From: Gordonia sp. 'Campus'
GTDB lineage: Bacteria; Actinomycetota; Actinomycetes; Mycobacteriales; Mycobacteriaceae
Assembly: GCF_022206305.1 (NCBI RefSeq)
Contig: NZ_JAKOIW010000003.1
Location: 186,001 to 250,000 of the forward strand
Length of the DNA stretch: 64,000 bases
Direction of reading: 5' to 3'
A program made the translations under genes and the position numbers. The notes under the pieces were generated by a model. It ran no database searches, had not been told where the DNA came from, and saw only the letters and a list, made by a program, of their open reading frames with translations. Below are positions 25,903-34,691 of this stretch, piece after piece. Numbering within the stretch: position 1 is the stretch's first letter; each line of letters begins with the position of its first letter.

Positions 25903-26856
25903 GTGACCGGAGCCGACGACTCGACACGTGACCGCGACCGCGACGGTCTCCCGGATCCCGGTCCGACCGACGACGATGCGACATCCGCCGCGGACGGCCC
26001 GGGCGACCCCTCCGCAGCGAACGACAGGACCGGTGGATCGACCCGTCGTCGGGGCGACCGGCTTCCCGTCCGACGCGACGATCCCGACCGTCCCGGACCC
26101 GGGCGCCGGATGGCCGACCTGCTGGCCCGCACCGACTCCAGCGCCGGGGTCGTCAAGGCGGCTCGCGCCGCACGAGATCTGATCCCGCACAACGAGAACC
26201 CGATCACCGGGCCGCGCGCATCCGACCGCGTGGCACGCCTCATCAGCGAGTCCCGGCCCGAGAAACCCAGTGCCATACGAGAGCTCGGCCTCGCATCGGT
26301 CCAGGTGTGGCAGGCGTTGGTGACCACACGGCGTCGTCGATCCGATCGCACCCCAGTCCCCGCCACCATCTTGTTCACCGATCTCGTCGGATTCTCGACG
26401 TGGGCCCTGCATGCCGGAGACGACCAGGTCCTCCGACTCCTGCGCGACGTCAACGACGTCACCGAGAACATCGTGCGCAGCCGCGGCGGACGCATCGTCA
26501 AACATCTCGGCGACGGGACGATGGCCGTGTTCATCGACGGTGTCGAGGCGATAGAGGCCGGTCACGAGGTGATCGTCGCCGTCAGTGCCCTGACGGTCGG
26601 GGACTACCGGCCACAGCTGCGAGCCGGTCTCCACACCGGCGAACCGCGAGCGGTCGGTGACGATTTCCTCGGTGTCGATGTGAACGTCGCCGCTCGGGTC
26701 GCGGCAGCCGCGGGAGCCGGCGAGCTGTTGGCCAGCGGACCGACCGTCGAGGCGGCCGGCGCCGATCGGTACGCCACTCGTCGGCGGCGATTCCGCGCCA
26801 AGGGGGTACCGCGCGACATCGAGGTGTTCGCCGTCGTGCCCCGCTACTCCGACTGA
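25903..26856 (+). CDS. Class III adenylate/guanylate cyclase
   Basis: 317 residues. A disordered Asp/Arg/Pro-rich N-terminus of about 70 residues and a helical linker precede a class III cyclase domain from about residue 150: ILFTDLVGFSTWA (first metal Asp), GGRIVKHLGDGTMAVF (second Asp) and VNVAARVAAAAGAGE (transition-state Asn/Arg). These key residues are present, so it is probably active and soluble. The start is leaderless by position. Confidence 0.87.
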   Translation: MTGADDSTRDRDRDGLPDPGPTDDDATSAADGPGDPSAANDRTGGSTRRRGDRLPVRRDDPDRPGPGRRMADLLARTDSSAGVVKAARAARDLIPHNENPITGPRASDRVARLISESRPEKPSAIRELGLASVQVWQALVTTRRRRSDRTPVPATILFTDLVGFSTWALHAGDDQVLRLLRDVNDVTENIVRSRGGRIVKHLGDGTMAVFIDGVEAIEAGHEVIVAVSALTVGDYRPQLRAGLHTGEPRAVGDDFLGVDVNVAARVAAAAGAGELLASGPTVEAAGADRYATRRRRFRAKGVPRDIEVFAVVPRYSD

Positions 26857-27222
26857 TCGATCCCCGACCTCATGAAGGTCCGACAGTCGAATCCTTGGAT
26901 CACGACCAACAAACCTTACGTCAGACAGCGCCGAGAACCGTTCTCCCCCAGCCTCATTGAGGTGCTGAAAATAGTTGGTAGTTAGGTGGAAACCTTTGCC
27001 AAATGCCTTTGTGCCCAGCGTTTGCGTCACTGGCCGATGCATCTGCCCTCGGTGTCGGAAGCGACGGCGATGAGGCCACGCGCGGGGCAGCACCACGGCC
27101 GTTGAGGCGCACCACCTCGTTCCCTGCTGAGAATATACAGAGGTCGAATATGCAGGCTTAGCAGCACCCGGTATGGCGCCCGCCGAAACAACAACCCACC
27201 CCGGACGAGCTAGATTCCGTTG
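26857..27222. other. 366-bp gap with low-GC stretches
   Basis: No convincing gene on either strand; the long minus-strand frame across it shadows the cyclase. It holds two short palindromes, GAGAAC-C-GTTCTC (26933-26945) and CCTCA-T-TGAGG near 26952, and several A/T-rich runs, then the -10 of the next gene at 27211. Confidence 0.5.
27211..27216 (+). promoter_or_regulatory. -10 element of the orphan membrane gene
   Basis: TAGATT is 6 nt before GTG 27223; no Shine-Dalgarno. Confidence 0.55.
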
Positions 27223-27822
27223 GTGAATCAAGACGCAAGTAGATCGTCAGTGCTGACCGCGCTGCGGTTGTCCCTTCCGTTCGCGACGCTTGGCCTCGCG
27301 CTGGGCTTTCTAGCGGCCGTTGGATGGCGCTACACCGTTCCGCGTCTGCTTATCGACACCGCCCCGCCGCAGGTGCCAGAAGGCAAAATTGGGTACATGG
27401 TCGTAATCAACTCACTGAAGTGGGTGACCGGGCCGACATGGTGGCCGGCTTTCGCGCTCTTACCCGCTATTGGTTTTGCCACCGGGCTCATCGTCGGGAT
27501 TCTGGTCGCGCGTTGTGTCCGAGGTCGCAGTGCCCGCATGCGTGCGGGTGGAGCGGTGCTGGGGTGCGGCGTCGTCGGTGCGCTCACAGGTGTGGCCGGT
27601 GCAGTGTTTGCTCATCTGCAGCAGCCCAAGATCGGGATTTTCAACACCGATGGACCGCCCTCGATTGACTACAACAACCTCGACGGCCACCTTCTGGTGC
27701 ACGGCGCGCCGCCGCTATGGGACCTCAGTCCGACGTACCTATCGTTTCCCGTGGTCGGCCTCTTGGTCGGGGTTGCAACCGCCACGATCGCCATAGGCAC
27801 CCGCCGTTTGCGACATCCCTAG
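27223..27822 (+). CDS. Orphan membrane protein, about four TM helices
   Basis: 199 residues with hydrophobic segments near 14-35, 72-95, 106-130 and 172-190, and an extracytoplasmic-looking loop containing GIFNTDGPPSIDYNNLDGHLLVHG. I recognise no family. I prefer GTG 27223 to TTG 27220 because TAGATT lies exactly 6 nt upstream. Codon choice is slightly less GC-biased than in neighbours, and the surrounding DNA is gene-poor, so recent acquisition is possible. Confidence 0.7.
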   Translation: MNQDASRSSVLTALRLSLPFATLGLALGFLAAVGWRYTVPRLLIDTAPPQVPEGKIGYMVVINSLKWVTGPTWWPAFALLPAIGFATGLIVGILVARCVRGRSARMRAGGAVLGCGVVGALTGVAGAVFAHLQQPKIGIFNTDGPPSIDYNNLDGHLLVHGAPPLWDLSPTYLSFPVVGLLVGVATATIAIGTRRLRHP

Positions 27823-27933
27823 TCAAAACGGGTTCCGTACCTCGGTCAAGCGTTGGGTGACGCGTCGCGAGAGGCCGTCCTAGTCCGCTCACGTCCCGCC
27901 CGGGGCCTACTCCCCTGTCTGCTCATGCCGTTT

Positions 27934-27947
27934 GGGGGCGTGCCCCC
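27934..27947. terminator. Short GC hairpin after the orphan membrane gene
   Basis: GGGGGC-GT-GCCCCC, about 110 bp past the stop at 27822, preceded by TTT. A weak candidate terminator. Confidence 0.3.
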
Positions 27948-28003
27948 GGGCGTGGGCGTTCGAAAAGCGCACAGATCAACTGCTGCCCGCTACACGAAAC
28001 CGG

Positions 28004-28186
28004 TCACATTCCAGGCTTCACTTTGTCGTCGCGGCTGGCTCGAACCTGCAACGCAGAAACGACCGCCGCCACCAGCGCGACAACTAGAAATCGGTCGCTC
28101 ATTTCGCGGCTGCTGAAGCCCCCTACTGCAACAATCGCTACAGCGATCCCGATCATGAACCACGACACGACCTGCGGTTTAGACAT
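28004..28186 (-). CDS. Small two-helix membrane protein (60 aa)
   Basis: 60 residues with two hydrophobic helices (about 7-23 and 32-48) separated by SSREMSDR, ending in a charged tail. ATG 28186 lies 6 nt after TACGAT on the minus strand and has no Shine-Dalgarno. No family recognised. Confidence 0.6.
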   Translation of the reverse strand: MSKPQVVSWFMIGIAVAIVAVGGFSSREMSDRFLVVALVAAVVSALQVRASRDDKVKPGM

Positions 28187-28192
28187 GGCGTA

Positions 28193-28198
28193 ATCGTA
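28193..28198 (-). promoter_or_regulatory. -10 element of the 60-aa membrane gene
   Basis: Minus-strand TACGAT, then 6 nt, then ATG 28186. Confidence 0.5.
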
Positions 28199-28455
28199 GG
28201 GGCGGCGGCGAGCAAGCAATGATCGGTTCCCTCTCGGCGTGACTGGGGCGCCCCGCCCAATGAGCGCTGGGCCGGCACTTATCACCGACGGCAGAAGACC
28301 TATTGGTCAACTCTGCGCGGGTTAAGTTCGACGACGCCGTTGCGGCGATGACCCCGTCGACCCGTCTGCGAGAGTTGCCAACAACGAGAACTGCAAACGA
28401 CACGGCGCAACGATTGGGCTCGGCGCGTCCCGATTCCGCGCGTCATGCCGAACTG

Positions 28456-29349
28456 TCAGCGCAGCGCAGCCACGACCTCAGCTGCCATTGCCTGCTGACC
28501 ACGTGCGTTGGCGTGCATCGCCGGGAAGGCGACCGCACCCAATGTCGGCTCAACCCAGCGCCGGTCACCCGCGCAGGCGTCGTGGCCGGCGGAGACCTTG
28601 GTCATGTCGACATAGGTGGTGTCGGTGGCTTCTGCGGCGCGGCGCATGGCGGCGTCGAGAGCGGCGAAGACGCGATGCAGGTAGGCGATGTCTCCGGGCG
28701 CCGTGAGCAGAGACGCCGAGCAGAGCGCAGTCCCCGCGGCCGGGAAGATCTGCGGATACCCCACGAGGACGACGCGGGCGTGCGGCGCAGCGTCATCGAT
28801 GCGACGCAACGCGTCCACGAGGTCGGGGTAGGTCGAGGTGTTGATCTTGTCGACCAGCGAGTTGCCGAACTTGTCGCGGCACGGGGTTGCCGACAACGGA
28901 GCCGAAAACCAGGCCTGCTGGCAGGCCGAGGTCGAGTCGGCGAACAACCCGTTGTTGTTCGCGCCGATCGTCAGGGTGACCAAACGGGTGGCCGGCCCCA
29001 CCGCGCTGATCTGCGGCCCCTGCCACCGGTATTGAGACCGGTCCAGGTGATCGGTCGTCGCGCCTGCGCAACTGACGTCGACCACCGGGGTCCCGCGTCG
29101 CTCCGCGACGAGGTTGGAGTAGTTGACAAGCGAGTTCGAGCAGAAGGTCGCCGCACTCGTGGCCTGGGGGAACACTGCTGCGCCCGCGCTGTAGCTGTCA
29201 CCGAGATTCACATACGGGTATCCGTCTGCTGCCTGGGCCTGACCAGCCTGCGCGAGTCCGCCGACGAGAGCTCCGGCGGCGGCCACCGCGGTCAGTACAG
29301 TTCGAATGCCGCGGCGTCGGCGGGGGCTGCGGCCGTACGGCATGCGCAT
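28456..29349 (-). CDS. Secreted SGNH/GDSL hydrolase
   Basis: 297 residues. An Arg-rich N-terminus and hydrophobic core form a Sec or Tat-like signal peptide, cleaved near AQA-AD at about 41. Block I is NLGDSYSAG (nucleophile S52), block III IGANNNGLF, and block V PAMHANARGQ with the catalytic His. The usual Asp three residues before that His is absent, as in dyad-type SGNH esterases. Six cysteines suggest disulfides. It should hydrolyse lipid or short-chain esters outside the cell. ATG 29349 has GGAG 7 nt upstream. Confidence 0.88.
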   Translation of the reverse strand: MRMPYGRSPRRRRGIRTVLTAVAAAGALVGGLAQAGQAQAADGYPYVNLGDSYSAGAAVFPQATSAATFCSNSLVNYSNLVAERRGTPVVDVSCAGATTDHLDRSQYRWQGPQISAVGPATRLVTLTIGANNNGLFADSTSACQQAWFSAPLSATPCRDKFGNSLVDKINTSTYPDLVDALRRIDDAAPHARVVLVGYPQIFPAAGTALCSASLLTAPGDIAYLHRVFAALDAAMRRAAEATDTTYVDMTKVSAGHDACAGDRRWVEPTLGAVAFPAMHANARGQQAMAAEVVAALR

Positions 29350-29627
29350 TCAGTAGCTCCGGATCGTGGTGCTCAAGTGGCTTAAGTTACAGATGATATT
29401 AGTGATACTACACTACCGGCCCGACCGGTCTGCGCTGGGCGCTGCCAGCCGGGAGGCCGATCTGACACAGTCGTGCAGCCTCCCCCGCGTAGTGGTGCTG
29501 ACCGCCGGCCGCGCGCTCGCACGCTGTGAAGACATCGACGTTGTATACGGCTACCGCTCCCGGCTTCGACCGTTCTACGACCAGACCCCACCATGGCACA
29601 GACGTCACGGTCGGCGGGCGGGCGAAC

Positions 29628-29984
29628 CTACTGACCGTAGGTGTATCGCAGGTTGGCGTTGATCAGGGTCCCGATGCGTTGACACAGATGACGCATTTGG
29701 CGGTCATCCGGTGACGGCTGCTCGGTGAGCAGCGTCCACCGCAGGTTGGTACCACTGCGCCCTCCGCTCAGGTCGAAGACCACCTGAGCGTCCGGGCGCT
29801 TCGTCCACAACGACGACCACACCACACGAGTGGGTCGATCAGAATCGAGGACAGCGGGCGCGACCTCGTCGTCGAGGAGGTGAAGCCACGGGCGTGACGG
29901 TTGCCGATTCGGGCTGACGAGGTCGTCGAAAACCACATGCGGCGGCGCCGGCTGATTCTTCTCCCTCGACGCAATGGCCTCCAC
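29628..29984 (-). CDS. SRPBCC-like protein
   Basis: 118 residues resembling the START/SRPBCC fold: an N-terminal APPHVVFDDLVSPN segment, a central RPTRVVWSSLWTKRPDAQVVFDL, GTNLRWTLLTEQPSPDD, and a long C-terminal helix (RQMRHLCQRIGTLINANLR). The family binds hydrophobic ligands. GTG 29984 is used; no clear ribosome site. It lies alone between the SGNH gene and the GntR regulator. Confidence 0.6.
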   Translation of the reverse strand: MEAIASREKNQPAPPHVVFDDLVSPNRQPSRPWLHLLDDEVAPAVLDSDRPTRVVWSSLWTKRPDAQVVFDLSGGRSGTNLRWTLLTEQPSPDDRQMRHLCQRIGTLINANLRYTYGQ

Positions 29985-30124
29985 TCGACCAGACTCTCAA
30001 CGCATTGCGGGAGTCAGCAATCGCATTATTCAGCGGACTGCCGGTGCGGCTGAGCCAAGCCGCCGCGTTTCACCGCCATCCTTCGGACGGACAGAAGCAT
30101 GCCTTTTCGGCAACAACCCAGAGC

Positions 30125-30793
30125 TCATGCGAGCCCGTCTTTCAATGCCTGCAGGTGGGCTCGGCTCAGGTCCCTGGCGGCGTGGGTGTCGCGGGCGATG
30201 ATGGCGTCGAGTACGTCAGCATGGGCCTGTTGATCGCCGTCGCTGCCGAACTGATGGTGAATGCGGAGCATGTCGATCATCGCTTGCCGAAGGCGAGGCA
30301 CCATGTTGTCGAAGAGTCCGACGAGGATGTCGTTGTGTGAGGCGGCGACGATGCTGCGGTGAAAGGCCATGTCGGCGTCGACGTGGTCCTCGATGTCGGA
30401 TCGTCGTTCGCCACGGTCACGAAGCGCGCCGCGCATCGCGCGGATGTCGGCAGGTGTACGACGTGTGGCCGCGAGCTCGGCCCCCTCTCCCTCGATGGCG
30501 AGGCGGGCTTCGAGGACCGAGTTGATGTCTGCCCGCCGCAGAACCGAGTCCCAGTCATCCTTTGCGGTCAGGGAGAGGACGAAAACCCCTGCGCCCTGGC
30601 GGGTGTGGAGGATCCCGCGGCCGGCCAGCTGCCGAATCGCCTCGCGAACAGTCGAGCGCCCCACCCCGAGTTGCGGCGCCAGAGTCGTCTCGCCCGGAAG
30701 TTTGGCGCCGAGCGGCCACTCCCCCGCACGAATTCTGGCGAGCAGCAGCTCGGATGCCTGATCGGCCAGCGAGGCACGTCGAACCTGTTCCAC
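30125..30793 (-). CDS. FadR-type GntR regulator
   Basis: 222 residues. N-terminal winged helix (LLLARIRAGEWPLGAKLPGETTLAPQLGVGRSTVREAIRQLAGRGI, about 15-62) and a C-terminal all-helical FCD domain with metal/ligand-binding His residues (DADMAFHRSIV, AHADVLDAI). It is divergent from leuA across an inverted repeat and is the likely leuA repressor. GTG 30793 has TAGGGT 7 nt upstream and GAGGAG 14 nt upstream. Confidence 0.88.
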   Translation of the reverse strand: MEQVRRASLADQASELLLARIRAGEWPLGAKLPGETTLAPQLGVGRSTVREAIRQLAGRGILHTRQGAGVFVLSLTAKDDWDSVLRRADINSVLEARLAIEGEGAELAATRRTPADIRAMRGALRDRGERRSDIEDHVDADMAFHRSIVAASHNDILVGLFDNMVPRLRQAMIDMLRIHHQFGSDGDQQAHADVLDAIIARDTHAARDLSRAHLQALKDGLA

Positions 30794-30805
30794 AGCGATG
30801 ACCCT

Positions 30806-30828
30806 ACTCCTCTACTTGTCTGAGGAGT
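30806..30828. promoter_or_regulatory. Inverted repeat between gntR and leuA
   Basis: ACTCCTC-N9-GAGGAGT, next to the GntR start and overlapping its putative -10. Position and symmetry fit an operator for the FadR-type regulator acting on itself and leuA. Confidence 0.5.
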
Positions 30829-30845
30829 TGTGTTACGGTGCTCGC

Positions 30846-30893
30846 GTGCAGACGTGGGTGGCTCTTCTCCTTAGCTGCCACGGCGGGGCCTAG
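30846..30893 (+). CDS. leuA leader peptide (MQTWVALLLSCHGGA)
   Basis: A 15-codon frame (GTG 30846 to TAG 30891) has three consecutive leucine codons, CTT CTC CTT, ends 72 nt before leuA, and precedes hairpin-forming sequence. Scarce leucyl-tRNA would stall the ribosome on those codons, the logic of ribosome-mediated attenuation. Attenuation of actinobacterial leuA has been proposed from comparative genomics. A longer overlapping frame from 30838 crosses into leuA and lacks the Leu run. Confidence 0.65.
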   Translation: MQTWVALLLSCHGGA

Positions 30894-30901
30894 TCGGGTC
30901 G

Positions 30902-30918
30902 GCTCCCCTCCGTGGAGC
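30902..30918 (+). promoter_or_regulatory. Hairpin in the leuA leader
   Basis: GCTCC-N7-GGAGC, just after the leader peptide stop. A longer-range pairing GGGCC (30886-30890) with GGCCC (30933-30937) would enclose it. Which fold terminates transcription cannot be decided by eye. Confidence 0.4.
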
Positions 30919-30965
30919 ATCAACCATGCGCCGGCCCGTTTCCGTAGTGACAGAAGGAACGTGCC

Positions 30966-32762
30966 ATGTCTGCATTCCCCACCATCTCGACACCAGTCGG
31001 GCCGCCTGCGTCCGAGGCGCCGGCCTGGAACCGGCAACGCCATTCTCAGATGCCCTCGCATCGCTACCGTGACGTCTACGAGCGAGTCGATATCGGTCTC
31101 GTCGAACGCACCTGGCCGACACGCCGTTTGATCCAAGCACCGTTGTGGGTGCCGGTCGATCTTCGCGACGGCAATCAAGCACTTCCCGAGCCGATGGACC
31201 CCGCGCGCAAGCGACGGTTCTTCGAACTGATGATCACGATGGGCTACAAGGAGATCGAAGTCGGATACCCCTCTGCGTCTCAGACCGACTTCGACTTCGT
31301 TCGGTTGCTCGCCGACAGCGATCTGGCTCCAGATGACGTGACCATCGTGGTGTTCACCCCAGCACGCCGAGATCTGATCGAACGTACGGTGCACTCCATT
31401 CGCGGCATCACCAACCCCGTCGTGATCCACATGTACACAGCCACCGCACCAACATGGCGGGACGTCGTTCTCGGCTATCCCGCCGCCGAACTACAGTCAC
31501 TGATTCTCGCCGGCGGGCGCGATGTTCTCGAGCTCGCCGGCGGTATGGAGAATGTGCGGTTCGAGTTCTCCCCCGAGGTTTTCAATCTGACCGAGCCCGA
31601 CTACGTTCTCGAGATCTGCGATGCCATGACAACGTTGTGGGATGCGACACCGGAGCGGCCGGTCATCCTGAACCTGCCGGCAACGGTGGAGGTGGCAACA
31701 CCGAATGTGTACGCCGACCAGATCGAGTACATGCACACCCATCTCGCCCGCCGCGACAGCGTGATCCTGTCGGTGCACCCGCACAACGATCGCGGCACCG
31801 GCATCGCCTGCGCCGAGCTGGCGATGCTGGCCGGTGCGCAACGCGTCGAGGGCTGCGTCTTCGGCAACGGTGAACGCACGGGCAACGTCGACATCGCCAC
31901 TCTCGCACTGAACATGCACGCACAGGGCATCGACCCGATGATCGACTTCTCGGACATCGACGAGATCCGCCGCACCGTCGAGTACTGCACCCAGCTCGAG
32001 CTGCACCCCCGCCACCCCTACGTAGGAGACCTGGTGCACACCGCCTTCAGCGGTACCCATCAGGACGCCATCAAGAAGGGACTGGCCGAACACCACTCCC
32101 GCGGCGCCGAGCAGGGCCTGCCTGCCCGCGACATCGAATGGCGAGTTCCATACCTGCCCATCGACCCCGCGGACATCGGCCGCTCCTACGACGCTGTCAT
32201 CAGAGTCAACTCACAATCAGGAAAAGGTGGCATCGCCTACCTCCTGGAAACCGGGTACGGCATCGAGCTTCCCCGTCGACTGCAGATCGACCTTGCCCAC
32301 CACGTGCAACGGCACACCGACGCGACCGGCACCGAAATGTCGGTCGAACAACTGTGGGAGATCTTCCAGACGACCTACCTCGCTCCCCCGGCCGACGCTT
32401 CGGTGTCACTGGTGCGCTTCGACTCGCGGGACGAAGCCGGACAGGCCGCCACCGACGTCACCCTCGAACTGCACGGAAAACAATTCTCCAGTCACCATCG
32501 CGGTGTCGGCCCGGTCGAAGCGCTGACCGCCGCACTCGCAGCGCACGGTCTGCGCGTGGATGTGCTGACTCTGCATCAGAGCAGTGTGCGGGCCGGCAAT
32601 GACAGCAGAGCGCTCACCATGGTCGAGTTCCGCACAGACCGCGGTTCGCGCTGGGTCGGGGGTATCGACCGCTCCGTACTCACCGCCACCTTCGACGCCG
32701 TCCTACGCGCCGCCACGCCGATCAGCCCATCACTGCTCGAAACCGCTGACACGAAGCCGTGA
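30966..32762 (+). CDS. leuA: 2-isopropylmalate synthase
   Basis: 598 residues, the length of the long actinobacterial LeuA with a C-terminal leucine-binding regulatory domain (about 470-590). The catalytic TIM barrel has [14 protein letters not shown] (metal Asp, Arg), [13 protein letters not shown] (HxH metal ligands) and [14 protein letters not shown]. It condenses acetyl-CoA with 2-oxoisovalerate, the first step of leucine synthesis, and is usually inhibited by leucine. ATG 30966 has AAGGAA 7 nt upstream. Control is probably double: GntR operator and leader peptide. Confidence 0.96.
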   Translation: MSAFPTISTPVGPPASEAPAWNRQRHSQMPSHRYRDVYERVDIGLVERTWPTRRLIQAPLWVPVDLRDGNQALPEPMDPARKRRFFELMITMGYKEIEVGYPSASQTDFDFVRLLADSDLAPDDVTIVVFTPARRDLIERTVHSIRGITNPVVIHMYTATAPTWRDVVLGYPAAELQSLILAGGRDVLELAGGMENVRFEFSPEVFNLTEPDYVLEICDAMTTLWDATPERPVILNLPATVEVATPNVYADQIEYMHTHLARRDSVILSVHPHNDRGTGIACAELAMLAGAQRVEGCVFGNGERTGNVDIATLALNMHAQGIDPMIDFSDIDEIRRTVEYCTQLELHPRHPYVGDLVHTAFSGTHQDAIKKGLAEHHSRGAEQGLPARDIEWRVPYLPIDPADIGRSYDAVIRVNSQSGKGGIAYLLETGYGIELPRRLQIDLAHHVQRHTDATGTEMSVEQLWEIFQTTYLAPPADASVSLVRFDSRDEAGQAATDVTLELHGKQFSSHHRGVGPVEALTAALAAHGLRVDVLTLHQSSVRAGNDSRALTMVEFRTDRGSRWVGGIDRSVLTATFDAVLRAATPISPSLLETADTKP

Positions 32763-32808
32763 GTGAGGAGACTGGGTCCGTACGCCCGCAGCAATGGAGG
32801 AAGCACCG

Positions 32809-33513
32809 ATGGGTTCACAGGTAGAACCAGGGGTTTGGTCAGAGGGATTTCTTCTGCGGGCTGCGCAACGGTCCGAGAATGGCGATCCACAGTGGTCGGC
32901 CGGCAGTGAGCTCGACCCGGCGATCGTCCGGAGTCTGCAGAAATTCCAGGTGGGCGAGAGTGGTGACGGGGCGCATCTGATCGCCAACGCGGCCGCCGCG
33001 GGCGACCGCGATTACGAGGCCGCCGTGCGACTCTTCGTCGCGGAGGAACAGAACCACGCGCGAATGCTGGCGCTGTTGCTGGACGCCGGTGGGGCGCAGA
33101 CGAAACGTTGGCACTGGTCTGACAGCGTCTTCGTACGCCTTCGGCGACTGCTGGGGCTGCGGCTCGAACTGATGATTCTGACCATCGCCGAGGTTGTCGC
33201 GTTGCGCTACTACCGTGCGCTGGCCGACGGCGGAGGCGATCGGCTTCTGGTCGACGTGTCCGAACGCATTCTCGCTGACGAGGTGCATCACGTTCCGTTT
33301 CAGACCAGGCGCCTTCGCCTCGGCTTCCGTGACACGTCAGCGCCGGCGCGGTTCGCGATCAGGCAGATCTGGCGTGCCATGGCGGCGGCCGTGATCGTTG
33401 TCGTCGCGCTCGACCACGGTCGGGCCGTGTGCGTGTGCGGAGTGTCGCGGCGCGAGTTCGTCATCACCACCATGCGAATTTTCGACGACACCGCGGCAGA
33501 GGTGTTCTCCTAG
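32809..33513 (+). CDS. Ferritin-like domain protein
   Basis: 234 residues. Two E-x2-H metal motifs (VAEEQNHARML and ILADEVHHVPF) within long helices suggest a diiron ferritin-like four-helix bundle. The C-terminal third (AAAVIVVVALDHGRAVCVCGVSR) is hydrophobic and Cys-containing, so the protein may be membrane-associated. ATG 32809 has GGAGG 8 nt upstream, better than ATG 32794. It follows leuA by 46 bp and may be co-transcribed. Function unknown. Confidence 0.7.
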   Translation: MGSQVEPGVWSEGFLLRAAQRSENGDPQWSAGSELDPAIVRSLQKFQVGESGDGAHLIANAAAAGDRDYEAAVRLFVAEEQNHARMLALLLDAGGAQTKRWHWSDSVFVRLRRLLGLRLELMILTIAEVVALRYYRALADGGGDRLLVDVSERILADEVHHVPFQTRRLRLGFRDTSAPARFAIRQIWRAMAAAVIVVVALDHGRAVCVCGVSRREFVITTMRIFDDTAAEVFS

Positions 33514-33536
33514 GACCCCGCCCCATGTAGCGGTGG

Positions 33537-33959
33537 TCAGGTATCGCGGTGCCGGCGTTGCATCTCCGCTTCCCGGCGCTGCTCCTCCGCTCGCCGGCGG
33601 CACTGACGCAAGAACTCGGCATCGGCGACGGGGTCCTGCGGCACGAACCTGCCCGGCCGGTCGTATTCGGGAAATTCTGACACCACCGCCCGCGACGCCC
33701 GGCGCTCTCCCGGACCGCGTCGCGCGCGGCCTCGCCGCCGAGCACGGGGACGGCCGAAGAGCAGCCACACCACCGTCCCGACGATCGGCACCACGATCAC
33801 CACCAGCAGCCATCCCCACCGGGGCAGCAACCGCACACCGGTGTCGTCGCGGCACAATACATCGATCAACCCGATCACCCACGCCAGCAGGATCAGACCC
33901 ACGATCACCGAGGAATAGGGCAACGCCGGGCTACCGATCAGCATCAGATCCGACAACAC
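33537..33959 (-). CDS. PLDc_N-domain membrane protein
   Basis: 140 residues with two membrane helices (about 13-33 and 46-66) and the short PLDc_N pattern (VIGLIDVLCRD...WGWLLVVIVVPIVGTVVWLLFGRP). A very Arg-rich cytoplasmic tail follows (RPRARRRGRARRG, RRRAEEQRREAEMQRR). This N-terminal domain of cardiolipin-synthase-type enzymes often occurs alone in actinobacteria; role unknown. GTG 33959 start is tentative. Confidence 0.75.
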   Translation of the reverse strand: MLSDLMLIGSPALPYSSVIVGLILLAWVIGLIDVLCRDDTGVRLLPRWGWLLVVIVVPIVGTVVWLLFGRPRARRRGRARRGPGERRASRAVVSEFPEYDRPGRFVPQDPVADAEFLRQCRRRAEEQRREAEMQRRHRDT

Positions 33960-34143
33960 CGCTTGCGCACCACCTTCGCTTCGAACCAGCGTCGACCTCC
34001 GCGCATGGTTTCACGTCCGAAACCGAACGGATAGACACCGTTCGAAGGAACACTCGCGCAGGCCAGAAGCGATTCCAGCCGAGTCGCACGCATTCAGCGG
34101 TCGACGAAGGCGTCGCACGCGTTTGATCGAGCAGTTATTCCCT

Positions 34144-34165
34144 CGGTCACGAGTTACCGTGACCG
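34144..34165. promoter_or_regulatory. Inverted repeat upstream of the AhpD-like gene
   Basis: CGGTCAC-N8-GTGACCG, 46 bp before ATG 34212. Possible operator; no regulator is adjacent. Confidence 0.35.
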
Positions 34166-34211
34166 CTGCGAACAACGAGAACAGGTTCTAGTTCGGTGTA
34201 AGGTTGCTTCC

Positions 34212-34691
34212 ATGTCGCGCATAGGTGACTTCGAACCGGACGATCTGATCGGGTGGATGGAACTCTCGCCGGTGATCGGTGCAGCCCTCGGCGGATACGC
34301 CGACGCCGTTTACCGCGGTCAGCTCAACCCACGAGTCCGCGAGATCGCGCGCATGACAGTCGCTTTCGACAACGAGTGTGAGGTCTGCCGTAACACTCGA
34401 TTGGCCGACGGCGAGGCGGCCGGCCTCGACGAGGAGTTCTACGAACACGCCGGTGAGTGGCGCACCTGGGATGGGTACTCGGCGGCGGAGCGGCTCGCTG
34501 CCGAATTCGCCTACCGATTCGCGAAAGACCATGTAAGCCTTCGCGAGGATGACGAGTTCTGGGCACGCGCGCACGCGTTGTTCAGCGACGAGGAGATCAC
34601 AGACCTCACGTTGTCATGCGCTCTGTGGCTCGGGCAGGGACGAGCCCTGCGCGTCCTCGACGTCGGTCAGGCGTGCCGACTCACGCTGTGA
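34212..34691 (+). CDS. Carboxymuconolactone decarboxylase/AhpD-like protein
   Basis: 159 residues with the CMD-family helical layout and redox motif CEVC (NECEVCRNTRL, about residues 56-66), then the C-terminal EEITDLTLSCALWLGQGRALRVL segment. The CxxC suggests AhpD-type peroxidase or thiol activity rather than decarboxylation. ATG 34212 has AAGG nearby and TAAGGT 7 nt upstream, so it could be leaderless. Its last 11 bp overlap the convergent SRPBCC gene. Confidence 0.85.
   Translation: MSRIGDFEPDDLIGWMELSPVIGAALGGYADAVYRGQLNPRVREIARMTVAFDNECEVCRNTRLADGEAAGLDEEFYEHAGEWRTWDGYSAAERLAAEFAYRFAKDHVSLREDDEFWARAHALFSDEEITDLTLSCALWLGQGRALRVLDVGQACRLTL

Noticed and set aside
25810-27231. 473-codon minus-strand frame
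   Set aside because: Antisense to the cyclase with no recognisable motif; its only support is length.
29399-29416. TAGTG-N6-CACTA upstream of the SGNH gene as an operator
   Set aside because: Only 5-bp arms and no adjacent regulator; too likely by chance to list.
29366-29662. 98-codon plus-strand frame between the SGNH and SRPBCC genes
   Set aside because: No domain, mixed composition, overlaps the end of the SRPBCC gene.
30838-31131. 97-codon plus-strand frame over the leuA leader
   Set aside because: It crosses the leuA start in another frame and has no family features; the 15-codon Leu-rich frame explains the region better.
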